Shown in pieces: positions 1 through 12,265 of a stretch of DNA of 64,000 nucleotides; the first letter of the stretch is position 1; each line of letters opens with the position of its first letter. Both the position numbers and the translations under genes were made by a program. The notes beneath the pieces were generated by a model that was given only the letters and a program-made list of their open reading frames with translations, did no database searches and was not told the origin of the DNA. Origin of the DNA: Pieris napi. Lineage: Eukaryota > Arthropoda > Insecta > Lepidoptera > Pieridae. The stretch spans positions 6,614,501-6,678,500 of the forward strand of contig NC_062238.1 of the NCBI RefSeq assembly GCF_905475465.1, given 5' to 3'.

Positions 1-3000
1 CAAGGAAGTTTGTTGCTAATTGCTACGATGACGCCTAAACGATTCATTCTATCGCTTAAATTGTGCTATTGTAGGAAATAGGATGAATTGCCTCTGATTG
101 GACACAGATGAAGCACTATCATTAGTCGATCAATTTGAATGTCAATATCGTTATAGTATAATCATACAATCACGTAACACCGATATGATATATTTTGTGT
201 TATATCTACGATAGCTAAAATAATAACGTTATTAATTATATGTATTAGAATAAAATATCAGCGTTGATTACTATTTCAATTTAGTAGAAATTGTATAGTT
301 TATGCGATATTTCCATTGCAATTATAGTGCACCAGTATACATACTTTATAATTATTTATTTGTAAAATCTAATTGACACGGATATCCCTTTTCATCACAG
401 CGTAAACATAATTTGATAGAAAGAGGCAAAAAAGTACTATTGTTAAAACAATATATGTAGTAATGATTTCGTTTGTATACGGACTTATTCGTACATAAGA
501 TCAGTATTAAGTGGAATATTTTCGCTTTTACGGGTCATAACATGAACTATGTTATCACAATCTTCAATATAAACAATCCAGCTATCCGAATACAAAACGT
601 CTAAAAAGAGAGAAAGAAACGCGGAACTTAAACAACTATACGACAAATGCCTTGTTTGTAGTGAAGTCGGCAGGCCTGCAATACTTATCAGATGAACTTT
701 GGTATGCCTGTCCTTGCGTAGAAAATCAATTGGCTCGATCTTCTTGTCGCATTATAAAACAAGAATTTTCTAGAGCAAAAATTCACCTTAAATTGATAAC
801 CTACTCCGGTGTTTTTTGAAGTAAAAAATAACAAAAACACTTAATTAAAATTTTTGATAAAGTTCTGCACTTTGACCCTAAGTTATCTTGGACTTGATAT
901 AACTTTAAACGTATTGAGTCAATATTAAAATTTATAATTAACTTTCGTTTTTTTTAGTACAAAGAAACCAGTTGGAACGTAATTAATACTACGTTCGGCT
1001 TCTGTGCTTGAAAAGTATAATACGTAAATTATTTTAATGTAACTTCATTGTATGCTGCGCGATATTTTTTATTTTAAGACAAAAACAGCCTTTATAAAGC
1101 CGCGCCACCCCAGCATTAGTTACAATTCAGCCTACCAGCGCTCTCGGCACTTACATCGCGTCTTGAATTAAACATAACGCTTCAACTCGCTAGTTAATAA
1201 GGTGTGGGAACTAACCTCCACAAAAACAACAGCTATTAACATTTCATCGCATTGTAAAAATACTTGAACGTACTTTTTACGTGTAATTAGGAAACGCGTT
1301 GCACTCTCGAATGACCGTTATGTAGCATGAAATTGTCAACATCCTCAACAAATAAGTGTAGCCTCATTTTTAAAACGTCAGCAAGTTAAACAAGTAAAGG
1401 AAATGAAGTATTAAATCAATTAAGCGCACGAGACATTTTGTATATAAACGAAAGAAATTTAGTTCGACGAAGAATTTAATTGACACATTTATCGTCGTAT
1501 GTAGATGTTAATTTAAGAATTCAACCAGGTTTTGCGTTAATTTCCTTTTTTTTCAATGAACGGCCGCATTGACTCTCGAACAAAACAAGTGAAAAAACCC
1601 GGCTTTACAAAATTTTAATGGCACATACATATACATAAACAATTAATTCCTTAAAAATAAACAGTTTATTTCTAGATAACGAGATTGCTTTGAACATTTA
1701 AACTCTATAAAACAGTTTACCGGCACACAGCTGTTCGGGGTTCATTAACATTGCTTATTTATACAAAACGATTAACTGAATATTTTTAACTGCTAATTAA
1801 ACATTTGGTCATAAATATTTAGTCTACTTTATAAAGTTTTAATAAGATAGACGTTAGATTAACTGTGATTCGTTGTATTACTTATTCTAAACATAATATT
1901 TTTTTTTGTTTTTGGTCAAGTTGTCATAATATCAGACACTTCGATTCCTCGTCTATATCCTATCATATTTTCAATTTAGAAGCTAATTATAATGCGGTTT
2001 TCACCAATAGATCGCAGAGGAAGCTTATAATAGTCTATAGATAGTAGTAAATCACTTCCGGAACTCTGTCCGCTCAGCTCTTAGCGCTGCGTTCAAATTT
2101 CCATTATCACTCATAAGATCATCATGATAATCAGTTGCCTAATAGAGCTTAAAGGTTGCCCAACCATTCTGTGTTCTTCATTCCCGTGATTCGGTTCTGT
2201 ATCCCATTCCGATTGTATTATAAGATTGTTTAAATATTTGAGAAATCGTGTTGACAAAATAAACACATAAACATAAGCTCACACCGCGGTGAAACATGGC
2301 AAAAATTCACATGAGTTATCATAAAACGTTGTTTACGCCACACGCACGATTTGAATTATTTGTCCCCCAAACACGATACAAGAGTTGAATTTGAAAAGTT
2401 TTTCTTCTGTTTTACCCGATAACGGTTAAAGAAATGACATATAGCTTACCTTCGTTTAAATGCTATGAGGTGAAAACATTTGAAATATCATTTATATTAT
2501 TAAAGAAACACTTTTATGATAAACTCAATCTAAAAGTCAAGATTTTAAATTCAGTGAAAGTAAATTTCATTTTACACATATTAATACAAACTGAATATTA
2601 ACAAAAGAATTAAACCCTATTCATACATTCAATATTTAAATATGTCGTATTGTATCTGTCCACGTGTCATATATTCTATATAATTCATTTTGTTATTTAT
2701 TTTTTTCATTATCAGAATTCCTACAGCTACTTATTAATATCTAAACAATTACATTAAACACAACAACTATTACCTACTTAAATATGCTTTAATTAGACAT
2801 TTAATTGTAATGTTATTTAATAAAGGACATTAAAGTGATGTGCACAAAATAGCAACGTATAGATTAAAAAACCACTTTTAAATAGATTGCCAACATAATT
2901 ACCTCTTATCGTAGAATTACCCATATATAGCCATCCTATCTAATAAAAGATACCACGGTTGTTTATTTTCTTTTTTAAGCAATCTTTCGTTACATTAAAT

Positions 3001-3503
3001 ATATCTTCTTAATTGAAAGAAAAATCATTGGACAAAAGACTGATCTATTAACAAAACCTCATCAGAAATACTGTTTTATTTCATTGTACATAATTAGTGT
3101 AGTTATGTTAATGTAGGCACACGTTTTTATCCTTTAAAACTTAACGTAAAGCGTGTCTGAAGCCTTTATTACTAGACATCCAAACACCTGAAGATATGAA
3201 TGAATAATTTACCTTTATCAAACTTGAGGAGACGGAGAAATTTAATTAATTAGTGCTGGGCCCCTTCGTAGCAGACGCTTTGAACTGCTCTTATATTGAA
3301 GATATTAGAAGCCCTAAGATAGTACAGATATAACATTAAGTTTTACAACCAATTCATATTAATTTTAGTCTTTAGGATTTAAGGTTCCGAAACTACAGAA
3401 TAGTCTCTTAAGTATCGTTGTTTATGGTTAACAACGTTAACAATACATGGAAATTACTTAAAATCATCAACTATTACTCAATCTTTCAACTTCTCATCTT
3501 TCC
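1..3503. other. Gene-free AT-rich stretch
   Basis: No open frame here resembles a known protein and no repeat family is recognised. One place stands out: a TATAAA-like box near 1091-1098 lies in an unusually GC-rich patch (about 1095-1165) with initiator-like TTCAGCC about 30 bp downstream. This could be a core promoter for an unseen plus-strand exon, but nothing coding follows, so it is only a candidate. Confidence 0.3.
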
Positions 3504-3506
3504 TAA

Positions 3507-3736
3507 GGGAGCGTTCAAGTAAGTCCACGGGGCGGGGATTGAATTACGCGTTATTGTTAATATTATTTTCGACTTTTCAGTACTTTACACCACATAATGG
3601 TAACTTTTAGCTATAAAGAGTCACTGATTGGTCACGAAACGTTTTACTATTGGGTACAGAAAAACGTTACGGCGCGTTACATGGGGGGGTTTCAATAATC
3701 TCCAAAAAATGTGTGACGTAATACTTGAACGCTCCC
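3507..3736. mobile_element. PIF/Harbinger-like MITE, 230 bp
   Basis: The element is bounded by 15-bp perfect inverted repeats, GGGAGCGTTCAAGTA at 3507-3521 and its complement at 3722-3736. A 3-bp TAA duplication lies on each side (3504-3506 and 3737-3739). The interior has no coding frame, so it is non-autonomous. A 3-bp TWA duplication is known for the PIF/Harbinger superfamily, and the class assignment rests on that alone. A related solo end (TACTTGAACGGCCCC) occurs near 6009-6024. Confidence 0.7.
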
Positions 3737-3739
3737 TAA

Positions 3740-5223
3740 GGGAAAGATTTAGAAAAGAGTCTTAGCGCGAAACTGTGACTCCCGTTTCTATGTCCATTGT
3801 CTCTGGCATACGGGAGTCCTATGATACTAAATAAACCAGTATTATAGGTATAACGAAATGATCAACTGTTGCATCATATTAAAATCAAATCCCTGTTAAA
3901 CATAATAAATGTACAACGTCGTGCCTATCATTTTGGCCTTTTAAATAAATAAATTCAAGGTAATTTAAAATCAAAGAAAGCAATATATTGCTGCGTTAAT
4001 TTCCGTGAGAGAATAGTGATCTACATAGCAATTAAAATAGTGTCAAGTAACACAAAGGCAGACAGTTAACTAACGGGCGTTTATTTTTATATAATTAAAC
4101 ACTTGAAAAGTATCTCTCAGGTCACGGAACTATTCTAGGCCAAGTTTCAAGTATTTTGAACAGTCCGTAAGATCCGGTCTGTAATCTGTATCTTTCTTCT
4201 ACATTTTGCACTTAAAATGGAACCATACAATTACTTTATATAAGCAACAAATTTTAAGCAACCTCAACGATGTTTATTAGTTATGTTAGTGCTTTTAAAT
4301 AAACTAATTTTCACTTTGAAAGTTTCAGACACTAAAATGTACTTCCCATTTCACTTCTAATTTCAAAATAATTATTACGACAATCATAATTTAAAAATGA
4401 CAGTCGGAATTATATTTAATAAATAGTACTCAAAACCGTCTGCGGATTTAGAGAAGTATAGCTATCTCTTTATCGTATTTACAAGGAATGCATTAAACGA
4501 GAAGTCAGAAAAACTTCAGTATGACACGGAATTTATTGGTTACCGCTAGTCGCTAAGTCTTGTACTAGACTCGCCATTTTAGGTTTGCAATTCCTTGAAA
4601 CACACAGTACGAAGACATTATTTGTTTTTATAGACCGGCTGTCAATCTGTATGCCGCGCTTGAGTTTTCCTCTTTATACGAGGGATACAAAGAAAGTATT
4701 GCGAAATTTTAAAAAAAACATTTACTATTAAGTCATTTTTGTAAGCATTTATATATATCTAAGAGATTCATACTTTTCAAGTTTGGTTTCGAAACCTTAT
4801 CTACTACAGCTTTATCGAATACTGACAACCTTCAGGCAAGGTCAACTATATCTTTTTAGCTGTTTTCTAAATATGGGAATAAAAAGAGCTGAATCAGGGC
4901 GGCATATTGTACATCCAAGATTCCTCACCTGTAATAACATCAAATCTCCGGGAAAAGCCTTCAAATTTACTAATGCCATGACTTATCTACGATGAGGTTT
5001 TAATGAACTTACGGTACAAATAATATAATAGTGTCTATAGTGGCTAAATAGGAATTATCTGAATAATCTTCGTATGATTACTATCTACTAGCGAATGCAG
5101 TACAAATACACAAATTAGAGATAATAATTATCCGTTTCCAATCTTTACAAATTTCAATAATATACCTACAGTTTAAATTTGTTATACACATTTTTTTTGT
5201 TACTCGTTAACTTTCTTCAGTAC
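3740..5223. other. Gene-free AT-rich stretch
   Basis: Nothing recognisable was found. The short open frame at 4783-4995 shows no family resemblance and no splice context, so it is treated as chance. Confidence 0.4.
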
Positions 5224-5560
5224 CTACCATTGATACTCCTTCACAGGCCTCATCCAACTTTTCCAAATGTCTTTATCCATGGCTTTCTTTCTTCGTTGGC
5301 CTCCTGCTATCACTTCTATATCTTCTATCCACCTTTCTTAGGGCGCCCTCTTTTCCTGTCCTTTCCATATAGTTGTCTTTAAAGTCAATATTTTATCTGT
5401 GCATCTTAATATGCCCATTGCCACTTGTTTTAGGGCATAATGACGTCTATAAATTTTTTTTTTTCTGGCATGCTACTAGTTAGGTTTATATTTTTTATCT
5501 GTCCACGTTTGGCAGCCGTATGTGAGTGTAGACCAAGCAAAGATACAAGATCATAAATAA
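5224..5560 (-). pseudogene. Decayed 3' fragment of a LINE reverse transcriptase
   Basis: Read on the minus strand, pieces of the C-terminal part of an endonuclease/reverse-transcriptase LINE ORF appear in shifting frames. They are a LTYGCQTW-like segment near 5500, a KWQWA-like segment (WAGH region of RTE/CR1 ORFs) near 5420, then ERWIEDIEVIAGGQRRKKAM and a terminal stretch ending in a stop at 5224-5226. Frameshifts and stops separate the pieces, so it is a dead 5'-truncated copy. No poly(A) tail or target duplication was identified. Confidence 0.6.
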
Positions 5561-7549
5561 CCTTATGTTTAACGTTAAAATAAACAGGAGTTGTAAACAA
5601 TTTCTTTACCCATTCGACATGAACTCAAACACGATTTGCCTTGCCATCGTTTGTTTACTTTTGCCTTTTGTTGATGTGAGTAATGTATCAATTAGTTATT
5701 TACGGACTTAATGTTAATTTTCAACACTATGAGAGACGTTGATATCAGAACAGGAGGACAAAAGCAAGGCTGTATGTATGTACGCAACAGCGTTATAAAG
5801 ACGCCCAATATTACCCACACATTGTCTATGCTTGAAAACAAAATCCATTCTCGAGGATTCCTACAAACAATTAATACGTTTATGTACTATTATTTTTGAG
5901 GGTTCTGCTTACTTTTGCTGACAAGAGGAAGGGGGGGGGGATAAATTGAAGTACATCTGCATATTTTTATTTATTATTATTTATATATATTATATTATTA
6001 TTTACGTAATACTTGAACGGCCCCATTAAAAGAACTAGGACTTTTTAAAAGTGGTTTTGTCTCAAGGTTCAATCACAACAGCCTTTCAATACATTTTCTA
6101 TTTAACAGGAGATTTAACTCAAAACGGTTTTTTATTTACATATATATCGAGTGATAGGAAAAAATATAATTAACCATAGCCATACCTCCCTGTTGGATAT
6201 AATTTGTACAAATGTAACTTTGGCAATAAATAATACGCACGTGCCGCATGAAAATAATCATAAATTAGGGGAATTTCAAAAATCGATAAACGGGTGCGTT
6301 CTAGACGGCATGGCGTCGGCAATTCCGGTCAAGGAGGGAGGTTATTGCCTGCCCTCGCCTATTATGCCTCTCATTCACTTTGCCCGAGCTTGACTTAGCT
6401 TGACGACCATCTCCCGGAATAAAGTGGCAACCCTAATTATGTTGAGTTACTTCATAAATATCCTGAATAATTCAAACGTTTGGGTCCGTCTATAACACTG
6501 CCATGACACTGCAGATACATTACTTATTAAATATTTACTATTAGAACTATATGCGACTTTAATTGATAAAAAAAATTAATTATATTGTATGTACGTAAAT
6601 ATAAAAAAGGCAGATCTTAGTTTACATTTAATAGTCAGAGTAATAATTCCAGAAAATATTTTTTATTTTTTTATAAGTACATAGGTACATACGTATATCC
6701 TGTTTTGCCAAGCGATTTATTATTTCCGTACTTCACAAAATTTTGAATACCGCTATTTTGTATTAAAAAAAAATGAAGTTCAGAGAAATCTATTAAAGTA
6801 AACGATGTGTGCACGTTCAGTAAAATTATCACTTGAGATATAAAATACATTGACCTATGAAATCTAATTTAAAAATGTTACCATCAATAACCTAAACGGT
6901 CAAACATAAAATCACATTTCCCGATAGAATTTTCCGGCTGTGCGCAAGATTGAACGGGGAACTGTGACAACTAACAGCCGTAGAGATATTTCAATGCGAT
7001 AAACTTTCAACCTGACTTCACACCCGGTTACGGCGTCGTATAACCAATATTTTCTAATTTCTATCAATTGATAATAAAAGGGATCTCTTTTGTTTACGCA
7101 AATATCACGTTTGTGTTAATTCACTATGCTTATATTAATAACTAGTAGACTCGGTCAAGCGTTGCTGTGGCTAAGATTTTTGTTAGATTACATAGTAGTA
7201 AACTATACAAGAGAAACGGCAGGAGAACACCAATCCACCATGCTTTTTTGGTGGTTGGCACTATCTTATCAATCGTTCCAAAAAAAATTTAAATGGCTTT
7301 CTCAAAATTCCGCCATTACTGTCTGGACCGTGTCACTCTCTCCTGTTTCCTTAATCCTTAATTTGATATATCTACCTTCTAAATTGTCTTAATCTTTTGC
7401 GTTTATTATAACTTAGACACCTGTTTAATAGTTTGCTCCACTTTTCTGTTCCTCTGTCATACGACATCTGCTGCCTTAGTTATCCTTTACATCAGGTAAC
7501 AAATATGTTTGGCTTATATTTATTTCGAGTTTCTAAAACACGTTGAAAG
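5561..7549. other. Gene-free stretch with a G10 tract and a MITE end
   Basis: A purine tract with ten G residues lies at 5931-5940. The sequence at 6002-6026 matches the end of the Harbinger-like MITE seen at 3.5 kb, but no partner end is visible. A somewhat GC-rich block at 6290-6420 and another at 6900-7045 have no recognised content. The open frame at 7126-7392 has no recognised similarity. Confidence 0.35.
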
Positions 7550-7803
7550 CCTAGGCCTAGTGGCTTCAGTGGCAACTCTCATCCCTGAGGTCGTGGCTTC
7601 GATCCCTGGCTGTGCACGACTTTCAGTCTATATCCGCATTTAATACTCGATCTCACGGTGAAAGAAAACAACATGAGACCGAGCCTAAGATCCAAAAAGT
7701 AGACGGCGTGTGTCGCACACAGAAGTCTGATCACCTACTTGCCGATTAGAAAAAGGAAATGATTAAAAAACAGATACATTAATCTGAGGTTGTAGCGCGA
7801 CTT
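7549..7803 (+). repeat. tRNA-derived lepidopteran SINE
   Basis: The head carries an A-box-like CCTAGTGGCTTCAGTGGC at 7555-7572 and a B-box-like GTCGTGGCTTCGATCCC near 7591-7607, spaced as in a pol III tRNA promoter. A SINE body follows with the segment GACGGCGTGTGTCGCACACA near 7702 and the tail AATCTGAGGTTGTAGCGC at about 7781-7798. This order is that of a common moth/butterfly SINE known to me by pattern only. A short piece of the same tail (GGTTGTAGCGCCAC) recurs at 16976-16989. Confidence 0.75.
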
Positions 7804-9630
7804 ACTGATAATTTTCAAACATTAGAGCATACCAAGAAGCGCGTATAATACTAAGGTATAGCTTCAAATTTCAATGCAGCGCCCTCTCAATTAGTGCGCC
7901 ATTAAGATAATGTTTCGCGCGTTTTGTGGGTTTACTTTGTATGTATTTCTGTATATTTTGGATAAAGTACCGGTATTATACGGATTTTATCAAAATTTTT
8001 GGATATGAATAAGCCATCAGCTATTAAAGTTCATAATAATTGATAAACTATGTTGTAACCCATAAGGATATTAATCTGGGAATCGGCAATTTGAATCGAG
8101 TTAATGATTGGGTTTAGTTACATAAAATTACAAAAATACAATTACACAGCTCTTTTTTATCGTAAATCTTATCATGAATTAATGCGAGAGAAAACAGTAC
8201 GTCTGTATTATCGAATTGAACCAATCATTCAATATTATTTTAAACAAAGAGAGTATCGTCAATACACATTAATCAACATTGTTTACTCAGCTTAACGAAC
8301 GCCACCGGTGTTAATGTTTCATTACACGTAAGATATGCCAAAACAAACGACGACGCTTGCGCACAGCCACAGATAACATAGCCTAGTTCACTTTGGTAGT
8401 CGACTACTACAATAAATATGTTCTAACGTCACGAGGTAATAATTAAATAAATAATCAAAAAGCATGGTTATTCATGACATTCAAAATATGTCTAAATCAA
8501 AATTTAGGCGTAAAATTATGAAATAAGATGATATATTTTAGTTGTTAGTAACTACATAGACTAGTTATTCATCACATAGTCTAAAGTGAAAGAAAACCTT
8601 ATTTTTTTCATACAAATCGTAAGATTAATTCATTTGTGAAGTATTTAAAAAAAATAAAAGTCATACTTGCCAATATTATTTACCTAGTACCGTATAGTAC
8701 TTATATTTTCCAGAAATGCGTTGATACTTATATACATATTAAAAACTACGACACTTATTTCCTGAACCTTGCCTTTTTCCTAGAATTGGAATTATTTAAA
8801 TAAAATAATAATCTCGACATAACTCTTAGAAAACGTTAAAACTAAAGGAAATTAGATTGAAAGCCTAAACAGATAATTAATGATCATGAAACATCGAATT
8901 TCAAGGAATAATTATCCAATTAGTATTACCTTTTTAAACTTCAAATATAAAAGCTGAACCTAATTTCACCTTTTATAATATCTTTTTACTTTACATTACA
9001 TTACAAAAATACCGCCTAATATTTATTTATACACGACTATTTATAAATGGATTTTGGTCTTATTAAGTATGAATAAGTAGTGAGAAAGTATGAATTCTGT
9101 TACATATATTACCGGATGTAAACGGACTACACAAACTCTAACACAAGTCTAGCGCTGAATGCACCGCAAAGAAATCTATTTACCATAAATGTGCGATTTA
9201 AATTCAACTATTAAAGCTCAAAACTAATTAATGGAGTGAGTTCATTAACCGCGTGTAAGCTCATTGGGAAATGAAAATAAATTATTCGGAAAATCGAAGC
9301 AGACCACTTGCTCGTGAAAAGGAATAGTTATAAATTTATACAATCATAATTTACAGTGACATAAAACCTTAATATCTTTCAACATATATTCTGTTTTAAT
9401 TAATTTTAGAGTTAAGTAATATTTAATACTTATAACTAAAGAAATTGGTTCTTAACAACACACTTCTGCCATGTCTCTTATACTGATATCAAAGAGACAG
9501 AATTAAGGTAAATCAAAAATCCATGGAAGCCTTCTAAAAATTATAAAAAAAAAACAAAATCAGTAAGAAAATTATTAGGAACCAGATAAACCAGACTGAT
9601 TAACAAAGAGAATGAGACAGATTAACAAAG
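7804..9630. other. Gene-free AT-rich stretch
   Basis: No coding similarity, RNA gene or defined repeat was recognised. The open frame at 8104-8295 shows no family signature. Confidence 0.4.
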
Positions 9631-10163
9631 GCTTTAAAATTGAAATGGAAGTGGGCAGGGCACTTGGCAGTCTCGCAGACGACGTCCGTTACCAACGACA
9701 AGCTGGCACGGGCCAGTTTATTTATTTATTTAATTATAAGTAATCTTACAGCTAACATACATATTATAAAACAAAACACTTAGACAATTCAGAAAGTCAA
9801 AACAGATTACATAGAAAAACAATTAAAAAAATTAACATCTGAAACAACAAATAATACTTAATATTTCAAATCACTGCTTAAACAAAATCAGAGTCTTCCC
9901 GCCTCTTCAAATACTTTCTCACATCTTCTTTGGTGTGGTGGAAAATATCAATATCCTCATAATTGGTGCCATAGTTAGAAACATTCGCGAATTATAACTT
10001 GTCGCATAAGGAGGAGGAATTTTAAGTTTAAGAAAAAAATTCGTTGGCAGGTCGCGGCAAAGGTAAGCGGAAGATCTCGATGTCGCCAGCAGAAAGTGGT
10101 TGCACTAAAACTGGACAACATTGGAAGGAAATGGAGGAGGCGCTTACCCAAGATGGTAAATAA
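9631..10163 (+). pseudogene. RTE-like LINE 3' ORF fragment, interrupted by a second LINE tail
   Basis: The left part (about 9637-9711) translates in one frame to KLKWKWAGHLAVSQ..., the conserved WAGH region of RTE-type reverse transcriptases. The right part (about 10025-10163) ends in QHWKEMEEALTQDGK and a stop at 10161-10163, the usual C-terminus of the same ORFs. The roughly 300 bp between them are foreign: they read on the minus strand as the 3' end of another retroelement and are annotated separately. The host copy is broken and 5'-truncated. Confidence 0.6.
9716..10005 (-). mobile_element. Nested 5'-truncated LINE 3' end
   Basis: On the minus strand an open stretch reads GTNYEDIDIFHHTKEDVRKY... 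and ends in a stop at 9878-9880. An AT-rich 3' UTR follows, then a tail of AAAT repeats (9716-9736 read as TTTATTTATT on the plus strand). This is the layout of a 5'-truncated non-LTR retrotransposon copy. The ending resembles the C-terminus of lepidopteran Jockey/CR1-like ORFs; the family is not certain. Confidence 0.5.
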
Positions 10164-10169
10164 AAATAT

Positions 10170-11085
10170 TTATTAATTCTTTTTTAAGTCAGATTCTAAT
10201 AACTCATAAATAGAGAAACACACCCACAGTAAAAAATTTTAGTTAATAAAAAGCTTATTATTAAGGCTTGATATGACATACGATAGCTAAGTTAATTTTA
10301 TTCAAACCACTAAAAACAATTTTTAATTAAAGCTGAGTGTTGTCCAAAAATGTTGCATTAACAGTTCTCACTAAAAAGGTCACGTAAGATGTTCTTTATA
10401 AAAAACAGTTACCAGGGCCCGATTAGCAAATAAACACGCTTTTATATCGTCAGTAAATGGAGCCCATCAAGCAAACGATTTACTAACAAAAGGGTAAAGA
10501 ACGTTGATTAAAACAAAAACTTCAATCCTTAAGCGTTAAAAAAATTCACCCCGAAAGCTGGGCCTCCCAATCCAATTACCAAAGCGGAACTCCGGAAATT
10601 CTAAACCGATTATAGAGAATTGAAAACATTAAGTACTCCCGAGGTCCTGTCTCCTTAGGGGACACCGACTCTTATTGCTAAAACCATTAGATGCTTTATA
10701 GAGCAGCAAAGAATCTTATTATACAGTCATAGAATTTAAATCGAAATTATTTACGCAAAACTCTTATTTTTCGCACCTCAAAAGTGCTGATTAAGAAAGT
10801 TTGATAAGTCGTTATACGCATTTCGGCTACTAAGATTGTGGTTTATTGGAAAAATTTCACGAATTTTATTAATATCGCAGAAATTTATATTTAATAAGGT
10901 TGTCAGCAATATAACTTGCAGCAGGAAAGCGTTGATTCCGTGTATGTATCTGTGCGAATGATCTACTAATACTATTTATTATTTTATTACTAAGCCTTTA
11001 TTGCTGACACCCAGAATAATATATAAATACTTATTTAAGTTGCATAACCTAACTTAATCGAATACATCATATGACCCGTTTTTGG
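10170..11085. other. Gene-free stretch
   Basis: I see no gene, RNA or structured repeat here. Confidence 0.4.
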
Positions 11086-11089
11086 TAAT

Positions 11090-11340
11090 CAGCGTGTGCT
11101 GTGACACCTCTTCCAGCTGCTTCCATTATTTCCTGATGTTAGCTCTTGTTGTCCAAGATCTGCCTCCTATTATCTTTATATCGTCTGCCCATCTCGTGGT
11201 TGCCATTGTGTAATAATTGTTGTCCATTTCAACCTGCTATCTCTCGTCATGTGCCCGGTCTAGCGCCATTTCAATAGCCTTATTTTCTTTAAGATGTTCT
11301 CTACTTTGGTCGTTGATCTTATCTCTTCTTCTTTAATACT
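11090..11340 (-). pseudogene. Decayed RTE-like LINE 3' fragment
   Basis: On the minus strand, segments in different frames match the tail of RTE-type ORFs: LLKWR*TGHM (the WAGH region), RDSRLKWTTIITQWQPRDG, and a terminal NNGSSWKRC/KWKQLEEVSQ-like segment. At least two stops and frame changes separate them. It is a dead fragment related in type to those at 5.2 and 9.6 kb, though not an obvious close copy. Confidence 0.5.
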
Positions 11341-11344
11341 AAAT

Positions 11345-12128
11345 CGTCATTAAATAAGCTAAGCTAAGCTTTCGACACTGAAAAGACAAGCGACTTTTGT
11401 TATGTTATTTAATACGAGAAAAACAAGTGTGTGGAGGGTCTTGTTCGCAAATCGAACACGACACTGCCAGATTTCTCGGAAATTTTGCATCTTGCACCTC
11501 AAATTATTAATTAAGGAATGCGCTGATGTAACTTTAAAAAACCACTTCATGACATAACAAATTAAATGACAAAATATGCAGTTTCTTTTAGTAGATATGA
11601 ATTTTTATTGTTGGCAACTTTGACAACGCACGGCACCTCATCATCATAAACCTGTAGCGTGGCCGTAATGGCAGGGCAGACATTTCGTTGTTTTTATTTT
11701 ATTAAGACAAATGCTACGTTATCATTATTGTACGGGTACCCATTGTCTGATATTTTTGCGTATCCCTTATTTTCCTTTTGGCTGCTTCCGTATACCTACT
11801 TATTTCCATGCGTATTGTGCTCGTCAATATTGTAAGTGGCATTTTTTATGTTTATTTTCATCTCCAGCCTTACAATAAAAATATAAAGGTGGTGAAGGAA
11901 AGGTGAAATTGCTAGAATTAAGATGTTATTAACATAATAACGTAGATATGACTTGTATGTATATAATAGAATATTTGTTTCTACATATTTTTATTTATTA
12001 TTATTGTTATTTTATCTTTAGATTTTACTTTATTTTATTTTAGTTATGGTAACGTGTTATTTTGAGTATTTTTTTTGTTAATAATTTTTGCATTACTGTA
12101 CAAGTACTCTACTCATTAAGTTCCACTT
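11345..12128. other. Gene-free stretch
   Basis: The open frame at 11359-11550 (minus) has no recognised family. Nothing else is seen. Confidence 0.35.
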
Positions 12129-12265
12129 GGGTTGCCTGGAAGAAATCGCGTGTTAGCGATAAGGCCGCCCGTTGCCTTATAACTTTTGTAACCTGCTTTT
12201 TTTTATTTTTTTATGTGTATGTTTTTGATTAAGGTAATAAAGTATTACTAAATAAATATCCAATA
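12129..12265 (+). repeat. Non-LTR retrotransposon 3' tail (GGTTGCCTGGAAGA family), copy 1
   Basis: The block GGTTGCCTGGAAGAAATCGC, then TTAGCGATAAGGCCGCCCG, is followed by T-rich sequence, an AATAAAG box and a TAAATAAAT end. The same block recurs at 34549-34665. The short stem (ATCGC...GCGAT) before a poly(A)-like end fits the 3' UTR of a 5'-truncated LINE. The clade was not determined. Confidence 0.6.

Noticed and set aside
7555..7607. A tRNA gene
   Set aside because: A- and B-box-like motifs are present but no cloverleaf closes, and the downstream sequence is a known type of SINE body.
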